DNA of 24,955 nucleotides, from positions 1-24,955 of the forward strand of contig DAOURR010000034.1 of assembly GCA_030627625.1 (NCBI GenBank), written 5' to 3'. The stretch's first letter is position 1. Every line of letters begins with the position of its first letter. The position numbers and the translations under genes were made by a program. Shown in pieces: positions 1 to 6,437 of the stretch. Below the pieces are notes generated by a model. It searched no databases and was not told where the DNA came from. It saw only the letters and a program-made list of their open reading frames with translations. This stretch comes from UBA3103 sp002365855 (lineage in GTDB: Bacteria > Bacillota > Desulfotomaculia > Desulfotomaculales > Pelotomaculaceae).

Positions 1-42
1 GAGGAAGCTGTGAGACAGGCCGCTATTGAATTAAGCCTGTAA
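1..42 (+). CDS. 3' end of an unidentified rightward gene
   Basis: An open frame enters from the left edge and reads EEAVRQAAIELSL before a TAA at 40-42. Only 13 residues are visible, so no family can be assigned. A good intrinsic terminator follows 18 bases later, which supports this being the true end of an expressed gene. It is not clear whether it belongs to the mobile element on its right or to the flanking chromosome. Confidence 0.5.
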   Translation, partial: EEAVRQAAIELSL

Positions 43-59
43 TCGCTACTCCTAGTTTG

Positions 60-92
60 GGCCGGTCATTGACCATTGATCGGCCTTTTTCT
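60..92 (+). terminator. Intrinsic terminator of the gene ending at 42
   Basis: The arms GGCCGGTCA (60-68) and TGATCGGCC (77-85) pair with one G-T wobble around an 8-base loop, followed by a T-rich run at 86-94. Orientation and position fit termination of the rightward gene ending at 42. Confidence 0.8.
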
Positions 93-96
93 TTAA

Positions 97-246
97 ACTC
101 ATATATTATGCAAGACATGTAAAGTGCAATTCAAAAATTATGTCGGACAAAAATCATGCAAATTTTGCAGGTTGAATAGAGGTTTTAAGCCTAATTATTG
201 TGCAAATGGCTGGGACAAGGATTCTGCAAAATTACACAAAGGGTAA
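97..246 (+). pseudogene. Start-less zinc-knuckle reading frame, probably a remnant
   Basis: Between TAA at 94-96 and TAA at 244-246 the + strand is open for 49 codons. From 109 it encodes two CxxC pairs (CKTCK, then CKFC 13 residues after the first pair) and a later Cys in PNYC, with many Lys and aromatic residues. This resembles a small zinc ribbon. There is no ATG, GTG or TTG at the head; the first in-frame GTG lies inside the first CxxC region. An ATG at 108-110 is out of frame and would need a small insertion to read into the frame, so a frameshifted small protein gene or a fragment is the likeliest reading. It overlaps the end of the leftward frame at 195-617, so at most one of the two is a working gene. 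The zinc-ribbon idea is inference from cysteine spacing only. Confidence 0.3.
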
Positions 247-617
247 AGGTTGCAGTCCCGCTCTTGTGTTAGCCCCAGGCAGTGTCCGGCAGCCTGGCAT
301 GTATCCCGTATCCGGTAAAGCTGGACCACCTTACTGGCTACACTGTTGGTTTGCTCCTGTTCCTTTGGCAATGTCGGGGTTTTAAGATTCCTGGCCTGTG
401 TAGTACCTCCCTTAAGGATATGAGCAGGTGTGTGGAGAGCGGCCAGAGAAGAACCGATGTCAGTTTTGTCAGTTCCTACCCTAAACGCTTGAGAGATATT
501 TTTTTCTGCAAAACGGGCTAGCCATTTACCCACGGTCTTGCCTCCATTTAATTTATTACATTCAAAAAGATTAGGTATAGGCACTGACATTACTGACAGA
601 ATCCTATAAGATTCCAT
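195..617 (-). pseudogene. Decayed tail of the replication operon (140-codon leftward frame)
   Basis: A 140-codon frame begins 28 bases after the prim-pol/DUF3987 stop, on the same strand, with no visible Shine-Dalgarno before its ATG. Read upstream of that ATG, the same frame gives LKSDRV, a TGA, then TDKTDRMES. Fifty-four codons further on, the frame contains FRVGTDKTD, encoded by a 25-base near-copy (24 of 25) of the first site. The TGA therefore looks like a GGA (Gly) codon changed by one base, and the prim-pol frame ends one frame away at the same spot. I read this as a former longer C-terminal tail or downstream gene, now broken by a frameshift and a stop. The last 35 residues contain a Cys-rich motif (CQAAGHC, then RDCNLYPLC) that recalls short cysteine motifs of phage and integrative-element proteins, which argues that it was once coding. 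No function can be assigned. Confidence 0.35.
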
Positions 618-644
618 TCTGTCAGTTTTGTCAGTTCATACCCT
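458..644. repeat. Six TGTCAGT heptamers in three 9-bp-spaced pairs
   Basis: TGTCAGT occurs on the + strand at 458-464, 467-473, 620-626 and 629-635, and inverted (ACTGACA) at 583-589 and 592-598. In each pair the copies are exactly 9 bp apart. The two direct pairs lie in longer direct repeats, 458-482 and 620-644, identical at 24 of 25 bases. The spacing is like replication iterons, and the location just past a primase-helicase gene suits an origin. However, 9 bp is also three codons, and the minus strand reads Thr-Asp-Lys repeats here, so an in-frame coding repeat is the competing explanation. Confidence 0.7.
583..635. repeat. Long imperfect inverted repeat beside the prim-pol gene
   Basis: Arms 583-602 and 616-635 are 20 bases each and complementary at 18 positions, the two mismatches being the central TT/AA step between heptamers. 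The loop is 13 bases. There is no T-run on either side strong enough to make it an ordinary terminator. It could fold as a structured single-strand element (origin or primase loading site) or lie in the 3' region of the leftward transcript. Confidence 0.7.
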
Positions 645-645
645 G

Positions 646-2979
646 TCACTTTTGAGGAAAAATTTTCGGATTTATATGATATGCCAGCCTTGCTTTCTTA
701 TCTTTAGGAACATATTCTCGTAACCAACCAGCTTCCATTAACTCCCTACAGGCCGCTACAACTTTTTCCCGTGAGTCCAGCAGGTGCCAACAGTTCTTGT
801 AAATATCCCGTGCTGTAAACCCGTCCGCCACCCTGCCGGCTTGAATTTTCTTCGACAACTCTGATGCTGCTTTTACGCTGACTTCTCCCAACAAACCATA
901 TATGCGCCGTGCGTGTGACTCAAGGTACTCACACCATGCCGCCGCCATTTCCGCCGCTTCCTGCGTCACAGGGCCACTAGGCTTGCCGGCTGCCACGCCC
1001 AACAGGTGAAAGATAAGGGCCAGGCTCGGCATCAGGCTTCGGTACTTTGCCAAGTGTTCAACCATAACCGGCATATCATCAGTACGCAACTTCGTAACTA
1101 AATCAGTTAACCATTCATTGAACACAGCTTGTCCACCAGGAGAAAAGCGAAAGAAGGGAATTCTTTTAACGTCCGGCAGCTCCGCCCCTACCTTCAAGAA
1201 GTCCATATCGGCTAACTGTTTCAATACTTGCCAGGCTCTTTTTTTAGCTTCTGAATTTGGCAAGTTGTCAACAAATGTCCATTCTTTCGGCTCATCGGGG
1301 TAAACTAGTACCTGAAACCTTTGAATCATTCCATCGTTTTCGATATCACTGTTAGCCTGTTGTAAATATCCTGTAAGTTTGGAAGGCTGAATCCCTCCCA
1401 GGATTGAAACACAGCAGTTATCTACGTCAATAGTTCCCCGTCCTATTCTGTCTACGGTATAACTACCGTACCCGCTCCATGACTCTAAATAAAAGGCTCG
1501 ATCCTGTTTACGATCTTCACGATCCCAGGAACAAAGCAAACCGATCAACTCATCACGAAAAAGCAAAATCCCCCGGGGGTTTTCGTTAAGCAACTCGCCT
1601 AACTTCTCTATAGTTGAGTCATTTGTTTTGAATCGCCTACGAACGGGTGGGGCTGGTTCCTGCAGGGAAGTTAACTGACTTTTGAGTTCATCCATACTTA
1701 GTTTTGGAGCACCTTTTTTCTTACAGGCAATTGCCTGCATGTCTTTTTTTAGTGCGTCCTTTAGCGCTTTAAAAGCTTCTATTTCGGCTTCATAATGCTT
1801 TACATCGGACTCATATTGTTCTTTTGCCTCAACCTCCAACCGGATTAGGGGTTTCATTATTTCAGCCAATGAGGGGGTTTTCAACATAGAAGGCCGGGCT
1901 ATGATCCCACCCCAAAGGTTCGGAACTACCAACCAGTCATCATATTGTTTTGGTCGAATTCCGCAACCTGCGCCAACGACCGCAGCTGTCACAACCACCG
2001 AGGCCGCGGCCACAAAGTCCAGGGGACATTGCATCCTATGGGAAATATCTTGCAGCCACAACCTAAATACATCGGGAATAATTGCCGGTGGCAGTGGTTC
2101 AACTGGCCGTAGTTCTTCCCTGATTTCCTCTGGGTTAGGCCATGGTTCTTCTATTGGAGTTTTTATACCCAGCCAGTTTCTAACCTGGTTAACAACCTCA
2201 TAACCTACTAGCCCAGCCAGTGTCTTAAAGCCTGTTGTCGGCTTTTCTGCTTTTCGTGCCGTGGTTACAGCTGCTTTAGCCCTCATTCGGGGCTCCTCAT
2301 CCTTGGCGGCAAGACAAACCGCGTTTAAATAATACTCTACCTCGGGCTCATCCCAGTTCCCCCGGATAAGCCCCCCGGCTAGGGCAAGGGCTGCTTCCTG
2401 TCTACTTCCCTTCGCAGGCCAGTGACGTGCCAAAAGGGAGGCTGCTGCCAACCGGGAAACAGCAGTTTCAAGCTCTGCCGGTGTTACTGGTGAAGGTTCG
2501 TTCTCCCTATCCCACCCGATAGGTTCCCCGGTACCCTGGTGAGTAGAAGGGGGGAATATGGTTTGCCCGCCGGTTGAGCGGATTTCCACAATCATACCGT
2601 CGGCCTTTGTTTCAAATTTCCGCGTTTTGGCACCCTCCGCTACATATAACCTATGACTTTTAGGTCTCCCTGGTCTGCCGAATATTGCCCCCGTATCAGG
2701 GAGGAAGAGCCCTGCCAGGGTCACGGCCTCCATACAATCTAAGTCTATATCCACCAGCCAACACGAAGGCTCCCCCAGCAGGATTCCTATGTTTTCACCG
2801 TGGGAAAACCGGTTATGTAATTCTTCCCGGGTTAGCCTTACTTCTAGCCATCCAGGGAAATTGGGGTTCTTTTGCCCTCGTGGTACAGGAATGGGCGACC
2901 ACCCCCTTTCTAGGTATTTAAATGCAGCCCGTAAGGTCTGGTTTTGCGGTTTATTTTTTGGCAAATAAGTTATAGACAA
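646..2979 (-). CDS. Prim-pol / DUF3987 primase-helicase-like replication protein
   Basis: A 777-residue protein of the type that starts replication of integrative elements and plasmids. The N-terminal 200 residues match the bifunctional primase/polymerase fold: GWSPIPV near residue 27, NIGILLGE near 63, the metal-binding DID at 77-79, SHRLY near 108 and a Thr/Gly-rich strand at 135-156. From about residue 295 the DUF3987 module follows, with a P-loop-like ARPSMLKTPS near 360-370 and an acidic FRDEL step further on. The start is TTG at 2977-2979, preceded by GAGG nine bases upstream; no ATG fits. It is the third gene of the leftward operon after the Xre regulator and excisionase, 44 bp past the latter. 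Synthesis of primers at the element origin is family knowledge; the exact substrate is inferred. Its C-terminus may be truncated, since the frame downstream looks like a broken extension. Confidence 0.85.
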   Translation of the reverse strand: MSITYLPKNKPQNQTLRAAFKYLERGWSPIPVPRGQKNPNFPGWLEVRLTREELHNRFSHGENIGILLGEPSCWLVDIDLDCMEAVTLAGLFLPDTGAIFGRPGRPKSHRLYVAEGAKTRKFETKADGMIVEIRSTGGQTIFPPSTHQGTGEPIGWDRENEPSPVTPAELETAVSRLAAASLLARHWPAKGSRQEAALALAGGLIRGNWDEPEVEYYLNAVCLAAKDEEPRMRAKAAVTTARKAEKPTTGFKTLAGLVGYEVVNQVRNWLGIKTPIEEPWPNPEEIREELRPVEPLPPAIIPDVFRLWLQDISHRMQCPLDFVAAASVVVTAAVVGAGCGIRPKQYDDWLVVPNLWGGIIARPSMLKTPSLAEIMKPLIRLEVEAKEQYESDVKHYEAEIEAFKALKDALKKDMQAIACKKKGAPKLSMDELKSQLTSLQEPAPPVRRRFKTNDSTIEKLGELLNENPRGILLFRDELIGLLCSWDREDRKQDRAFYLESWSGYGSYTVDRIGRGTIDVDNCCVSILGGIQPSKLTGYLQQANSDIENDGMIQRFQVLVYPDEPKEWTFVDNLPNSEAKKRAWQVLKQLADMDFLKVGAELPDVKRIPFFRFSPGGQAVFNEWLTDLVTKLRTDDMPVMVEHLAKYRSLMPSLALIFHLLGVAAGKPSGPVTQEAAEMAAAWCEYLESHARRIYGLLGEVSVKAASELSKKIQAGRVADGFTARDIYKNCWHLLDSREKVVAACRELMEAGWLREYVPKDKKARLAYHINPKIFPQK

Positions 2980-3023
2980 TCCCTATCACCTCACTAATCA
3001 AACTATGCTGCCAACAGGGGTCA

Positions 3024-3293
3024 CTATTTAAGCCTCCGGATTTTGCCTCCCACCTCGGTCTCCCGGCAAACACTGGCCGCCTCCTGCTCCGACATCCATT
3101 TATCCAAGCTCTCCCGCCGAAATAGAACCCGGCCACCGGCGCTGCCGCCAATTCTGATACAGGGTATCTTCCCAGCCTTAACTAACTCCAAGGTTTTCCA
3201 GTAGCTTAACCCCATGTATCTGGCACCTTCTTTTGCCGTCATAGTTGCTCTAAAGACCCCTTTCAAATTACCCTGATTCTGCTCAAATTGCAT
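3024..3293 (-). CDS. Excisionase-like HTH protein (HTH_17 / MerR-type)
   Basis: From the chosen ATG at 3291-3293 the product is 89 residues. A winged-helix DNA-binding domain begins at MTAKEGARYMGLSYWKTLEL (residues 18-37) and continues through KAGKIPCIRIGG and the basic wing VLFRRESLDKWM, the usual order in Xis/AlpA-like and HTH_17 proteins. A longer frame starts at 3341, but AGGAGG lies at the right distance only from the ATG at 3293. That ATG sits inside the last codons of the preceding Xre gene (11-bp overlap), so the two are probably translationally coupled. In integrative elements such proteins bend DNA at the attachment site for excision, or act as transcription factors; the tyrosine integrase across the control region makes the excisionase role likely. 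The role is inferred from the domain and the context. Confidence 0.75.
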   Translation of the reverse strand: MQFEQNQGNLKGVFRATMTAKEGARYMGLSYWKTLELVKAGKIPCIRIGGSAGGRVLFRRESLDKWMSEQEAASVCRETEVGGKIRRLK

Positions 3294-3510
3294 CCAATTT
3301 ACCCTCCTTCTCGGGCGGCGGAAAGTCAGCCGCAAGTTCATCCAACGATACTGCCAATACCCGGGCTAACTTCTGCAACGTGGCAAGGCTCGGACGGATA
3401 TGTCCATTCTCAATGCGGCTAAGGGTAGTAATATCAATGCCGACGGGGCGGGCAACATCTGCTTGCCGCTTACCTGCCTTAATCCTGGCGATCTTCAAAG
3501 CTGTTGCCAT
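3283..3510 (-). CDS. Xre/Cro-CI family transcriptional regulator
   Basis: A 75-residue protein that is almost entirely one HTH_3 domain: ALKIARIKAGKRQADVA, then the recognition region GIDITTLSRIENGH and RPSLATLQKLARVLAVSLDEL. GGGAGG precedes the ATG by about 9 bases. It is the first gene of the leftward operon and borders the control region, the position expected for the repressor that keeps an integrated element quiet. A palindrome at 3561-3574 overlaps the promoter -35 region and is the best candidate operator, giving autoregulation. The DNA-binding role is secure; repression of the element is inferred. Confidence 0.85.
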   Translation of the reverse strand: MATALKIARIKAGKRQADVARPVGIDITTLSRIENGHIRPSLATLQKLARVLAVSLDELAADFPPPEKEGKLDAI

Positions 3511-3545
3511 TTTTTATTTTCCTCCCTTGTCAATTGCTAGAAACT

Positions 3546-3575
3546 ATTATACAATAAATTTGACTAGGTAGTCAT
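3546..3575 (-). promoter_or_regulatory. Promoter of the leftward element operon
   Basis: On the minus strand a perfect TATAAT (+ strand 3546-3551) lies 18 bases from ATGACT (3570-3575, four of six matches to TTGACA). The Xre start codon is about 35 bases downstream of the -10. The 14-base palindrome at 3561-3574 covers the spacer and most of the -35, so a repressor bound there would block RNA polymerase. Confidence 0.6.
3561..3574. promoter_or_regulatory. Palindrome, candidate repressor operator 1
   Basis: TGACTA and TAGTCA form perfect 6-base arms around GG. A weaker related site, AACTAGGCGTT, follows at 3581-3591. Position inside the promoter of the Xre gene suggests autoregulation. The binding protein is inferred. 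Confidence 0.5.
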
Positions 3576-3647
3576 ATTTTAACTAGGCGTTACAAACCTG
3601 GAAACATTAGACCACTCGTTCATTAATTAATACCATTAAAATAAATA

Positions 3648-3660
3648 GTAACGTAGTTAC
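3648..3660. promoter_or_regulatory. Palindrome, candidate operator for the rightward arm
   Basis: GTAAC-GTA-GTTAC is a perfect 5-base-arm palindrome ending 20 bases before the likely start of the zinc-finger gene. GTTACAAA is shared with 3589-3596, next to the weaker palindrome on the left side, so both arms may be controlled by the same protein. No convincing -10/-35 pair was assigned for the rightward arm. Confidence 0.4.
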
Positions 3661-3680
3661 AAATAAAATGGAGTGTGACA

Positions 3681-4508
3681 TTGAATATGCAATTGTTTTT
3701 CCACTTGAGAGGAAGAACGAACATTGAGTACGAAGTGCAGGAAGACTCATGGAAAGTTATTCCATTTGGCAGTTATTCCTTGCAGTTAATTAACGCTATG
3801 CTAGATGTTAAGGAAGACGGGAGAAAATCTGATGCTTTATTAACTCGACTCATTGAAATGGCAGGGGCAAAAGACGAAAAAGAAGCTATAGGGATCATAT
3901 GGCCGGTTATACTTCTATCCTGCAACCTGATGGCTGGGAGAGATTCTAATCTTGCGGAATCAATTGGAGTATTAGGGGCAGGTAAAGGTCTCGATCTTTT
4001 GCCATACTTTACCGGCCAGGAAACGGTCCTATGGGAAAAATGGTTATTTGCTCTCCCATTACCTTCTTTAATTAAAGAGGGCCGTTTTGGGTGGCAATGT
4101 AAATGTAATACAGTAGCGGAAGCCGCTATTGTTGAAATGGTTCTAGGGTTTTTTTATGGCTGGAAAAGGAAGTTTCGTTTCTGCAGGAAATGCCAAAGGC
4201 TTCACCATGGCAAAGACTGTAACTATTGCTTACCAGAAGCAAAGGAAAAGAAAAAGTTCCAAGGACTCCTTCGACAGCACAAAAATAGATACAGAAAAAA
4301 AGTAAACCAATTAAAAAAAGGGAGTGCCAGGAGAGAGGAACTGGAAGCCGCTATCAGTTCTATTGAAAAACTGCTGAAAAAATTACAGAGCGGCACTTCT
4401 CTTCGGACTATATTGAAAGAATACGAAGAATTATGTAGTCTATACCACCTACCCCAAAGATGGGTTAAAAGCTACAATAAAAGGAGGATTAAAAATAATG
4501 GCCAGTAA
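3681..4508 (+). CDS. Unrecognised zinc-finger protein coupled to the integrase
   Basis: I do not recognise this family with confidence. From the TTG at 3681 it is 275 residues; GGAG at 3670-3673 is seven bases before that TTG, one base before an alternative GTG (3675) and thirteen before an ATG (3687), so TTG is the best start. The N-terminal 160 residues look globular and helical. A zinc-finger motif follows: C168-x2-C171, then C180-x2-C183, with two His between, embedded in basic sequence (WKRKFRFCRKC). The rest is a Lys/Arg/Glu-rich probable coiled coil (about 185-250) and a basic tail. The arrangement of a helical N-terminus and a Cys4 finger with basic flanks loosely resembles CGNR-type regulators, but the signature is not present. 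Its last 11 bases overlap the integrase start, so the two are probably co-translated. A nucleic-acid-binding accessory role in recombination or regulation is inference. Confidence 0.75.
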   Translation: MNMQLFFHLRGRTNIEYEVQEDSWKVIPFGSYSLQLINAMLDVKEDGRKSDALLTRLIEMAGAKDEKEAIGIIWPVILLSCNLMAGRDSNLAESIGVLGAGKGLDLLPYFTGQETVLWEKWLFALPLPSLIKEGRFGWQCKCNTVAEAAIVEMVLGFFYGWKRKFRFCRKCQRLHHGKDCNYCLPEAKEKKKFQGLLRQHKNRYRKKVNQLKKGSARREELEAAISSIEKLLKKLQSGTSLRTILKEYEELCSLYHLPQRWVKSYNKRRIKNNGQ

Positions 4509-6033
4509 AGGTTCGCTTGAAAAACGGGGAGATAACACCTGGCGGCTGGTAGTTAGTTGCGGAATGAAGGGCGATCAGCAGGTAAAGAAAACGAAAACCG
4601 TCACTGTTAAAGTAGCCTGCAAACAAAAAACCTGCCGGGGTTGCACCAGGATAGCGCGATGCCAAGCCCGGCGAGAAGCGGAAAAACTGCTGGCTGAATT
4701 TGTGCTAGAGATTGAAAAGGGCTTATTCATTGAACCGTCAAAGCTCACTTTTAAGGATTTCGCGGACCGCTGGCTCAGGGATTACGGGGAAACCAACCTA
4801 GCCCCTAAAACGTTGTTCCGTTACAAGCAAATACTCAACACCAGAATCCTGCCGGCAATGGGGCATCTAAAGATTGAACGGATTAAACCCTCGCATTTAC
4901 TGGATTTTTACGCCAACCTACAGGAAGATGGCATTCGGGAAGACGGCAAACCGGGCGGCCTTTCGGGAAAAACAATAACACAGCATCACCGCATTCTTTC
5001 CAGTCTCTTTAACGATGCTGTACAATGGCAGGTAATAGGCTCGAATCCGGCTGCCAGGGTTAAACCCCCCAAGACAACAAAGAAACAGGCCTTGTGTTAC
5101 GACGAAGAGCAGACGGCAGCGCTTTTGGAGGCAGTTGAAAAGGAATCTTTAAAATACAAAGTTATGCTCACTCTGGCAATTGCCACCGGCTTAAGACGTG
5201 GGGAATTGATGGGTCTGGAATGGGGAGATATTAACTTTGATAAGAACACCCTGGAAGTTCGCCAAGCCAGCCAGTACATTCCCGGACAGGGAACCTTCAC
5301 CAAAGAACCAAAGAATGAGATATCAAAACGTATTATGGCAGTACCCTCTTCCGTTTTGGGGCTGCTGAAGCAATATAAGGCTCACCAAGCTGAAAAACGG
5401 TTAAAAGTAGGCGATTTGTGGCGGGGATCAGGAGTGCTGAGCAATTTTACCGAGTTATTTGATGCAGTCACACCCAAAGAGGTGTTAGGAACACAACTTC
5501 TTAAAAGCCTGCGCAACCAAAGCGGAATTATTGAAAAATGGGAAGAAAATATCAAGGCAATAGCCGAGCAGGTAAAGAATGAAGAGTTTATTCAGGAACT
5601 TCGCAAGTTTGGAGCGAACGCTGCCCCAGAGATAACCGCACTAAACACCCTGACGGATAAGCAGTTACAAGAGTTTATATCTTTGTGGCAAGAGAAAAGA
5701 AAAAACTACAGAGGCGGCAGGTTATTTGTTACCTGGGACGGACAGCCCATGCATCCGGATACAGTCAGCAAATGGTTCCCGAAGTTCCTGAAGCGTCATA
5801 AACTCCCCCCGCTACCCTTTCACGGCCTCCGGCATACGGCAGCCAGCCTTTTGATAGCTGAGGGGGCGCCAGCAAAGAACATCAGCAGCCGGCTGGGCCA
5901 TGCCAATATAAGCACCACCTATGACATTTACGGCCACGCCTTAAAAAGTGTGGACCGGGATATTGCGGATAAACTTGATCATATTTTTAATGGTAACGGG
6001 AAAGAAAAAGAACACAAAAAAGAGCAGGCTTAA
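4498..6033 (+). CDS. Tyrosine site-specific integrase with an enlarged catalytic domain
   Basis: A 511-residue phage/ICE-type integrase. The catalytic set is visible: TGLRRGEL with Arg233, HGLRH with His442 and Arg445, LGH with His468 and nucleophile Tyr478 in YDIYGH. A SAM-like core-binding domain spans about 80-200. Two features are odd. The N-terminal arm-binding domain carries a cysteine knuckle, C41-x4-C46-x2-C49-x5-C55. Between GDLW (305-308) and RLFVTWDG (from 408), positions normally almost adjacent in related integrases, lie about 98 extra residues that are mostly charged and helical. AAAGGAGG precedes the ATG by 8 bases, and the start overlaps the upstream zinc-finger gene. The gene ends about 130 bp from tRNA-Arg, the probable integration target. 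Integration and excision by strand exchange through a Tyr-DNA intermediate is family knowledge. Confidence 0.95.
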   Translation: MASKGSLEKRGDNTWRLVVSCGMKGDQQVKKTKTVTVKVACKQKTCRGCTRIARCQARREAEKLLAEFVLEIEKGLFIEPSKLTFKDFADRWLRDYGETNLAPKTLFRYKQILNTRILPAMGHLKIERIKPSHLLDFYANLQEDGIREDGKPGGLSGKTITQHHRILSSLFNDAVQWQVIGSNPAARVKPPKTTKKQALCYDEEQTAALLEAVEKESLKYKVMLTLAIATGLRRGELMGLEWGDINFDKNTLEVRQASQYIPGQGTFTKEPKNEISKRIMAVPSSVLGLLKQYKAHQAEKRLKVGDLWRGSGVLSNFTELFDAVTPKEVLGTQLLKSLRNQSGIIEKWEENIKAIAEQVKNEEFIQELRKFGANAAPEITALNTLTDKQLQEFISLWQEKRKNYRGGRLFVTWDGQPMHPDTVSKWFPKFLKRHKLPPLPFHGLRHTAASLLIAEGAPAKNISSRLGHANISTTYDIYGHALKSVDRDIADKLDHIFNGNGKEKEHKKEQA

Positions 6034-6047
6034 CCACCTGCCTTTTT
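6024..6047 (+). terminator. Integrase terminator
   Basis: GCAGG (6024-6028) pairs with CCTGC (6037-6041) around a loop that contains the integrase stop codon, followed by TTTTT at 6043-6047 and more T-rich sequence. A short stem, but well placed. Confidence 0.6.
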
Positions 6048-6128
6048 GTTTTTATTTGGTCTGTTTTTGTTCTTTTAGGTGTCATTTTAGAGCTGACTAT
6101 CCCCAAATTATCCCCATTTAACTAAAAT

Positions 6129-6155
6129 CGCCTTCGGGATTCTATCCCGGAGGCG
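6129..6155 (-). terminator. Terminator of the tRNA transcript
   Basis: A GC-rich hairpin with 12-base arms, CGCCTTCGGGAT (6129-6140) and ATCCCGGAGGCG (6144-6155), with one mismatch and a 3-base loop. On the minus strand it is followed by GATTTTAG. It lies 11 bases past the encoded CCA of tRNA-Arg, so it ends the tRNA transcript and also separates it from the convergent integrase gene. Confidence 0.7.
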
Positions 6156-6165
6156 TTGATATTAC

Positions 6166-6242
<77 letters not shown>

Positions 6243-6247
6243 AAATA

Positions 6248-6321
6248 TGGAGCGGGTGAAGGGAATCGAACCCTCGTAATCGGCTTGGAAGGCCGACGCT
6301 CTACCATTGAGCTACACCCGC
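6248..6321 (-). tRNA. tRNA-Gly (anticodon UCC)
   Basis: Acceptor arms GCGGGTG and CACCCGC with discriminator T, D-arm AGCTCAATGGTAGAGC, anticodon loop CTTCCAA with TCC, T-arm GGTTCGATTCC and an encoded CCA. 74 nt with CCA. It lies five bases upstream of tRNA-Arg and is co-transcribed with it. Confidence 0.97.
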
Positions 6322-6357
6322 TTGTTAAACTTAGAATATATTTTCGAAACAATATCT

Positions 6358-6386
6358 ATTATAACCAAAAATCAGGCCGGCGTCAA
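6358..6386 (-). promoter_or_regulatory. Strong sigma-A promoter of the tRNA-Gly/tRNA-Arg unit
   Basis: On the minus strand TTGACG (+ strand 6381-6386) and a perfect TATAAT (6358-6363) are separated by 17 bases. The tRNA-Gly 5' end is 36 bases past the -10. This is close to the ideal vegetative promoter and fits a stable-RNA gene. Confidence 0.85.
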
Positions 6387-6392
6387 AAAATT

Positions 6393-6426
6393 TTACCTGT
6401 AAATTATCTTGTGAATTACCTGTAAA
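6393..6426. repeat. Direct repeat upstream of the tRNA promoter
   Basis: TTACCTGTAAA occurs at 6393-6403 and 6416-6426, 23 bp apart, immediately upstream of the -35 of the tRNA promoter. About two helical turns apart and AT-rich between, it could be an upstream activating element or a regulator site. It is short and may be chance. Confidence 0.4.
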
Positions 6427-6437
6427 CATGTCCCTGC

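Noticed and set aside
210..218. Nine-base match (CTGGGACAA) to the tRNA-Arg 5' end as a possible left attachment site
   Set aside because: The match is short, at the wrong end of the tRNA for a typical attachment core, and does not extend; one such match is expected by chance at this scale.
2951..3151. 66-codon leftward frame overlapping the excisionase gene
   Set aside because: It is another frame of the excisionase-like gene, with low-complexity Arg/Gly content and no ribosome site; the HTH gene explains the sequence.
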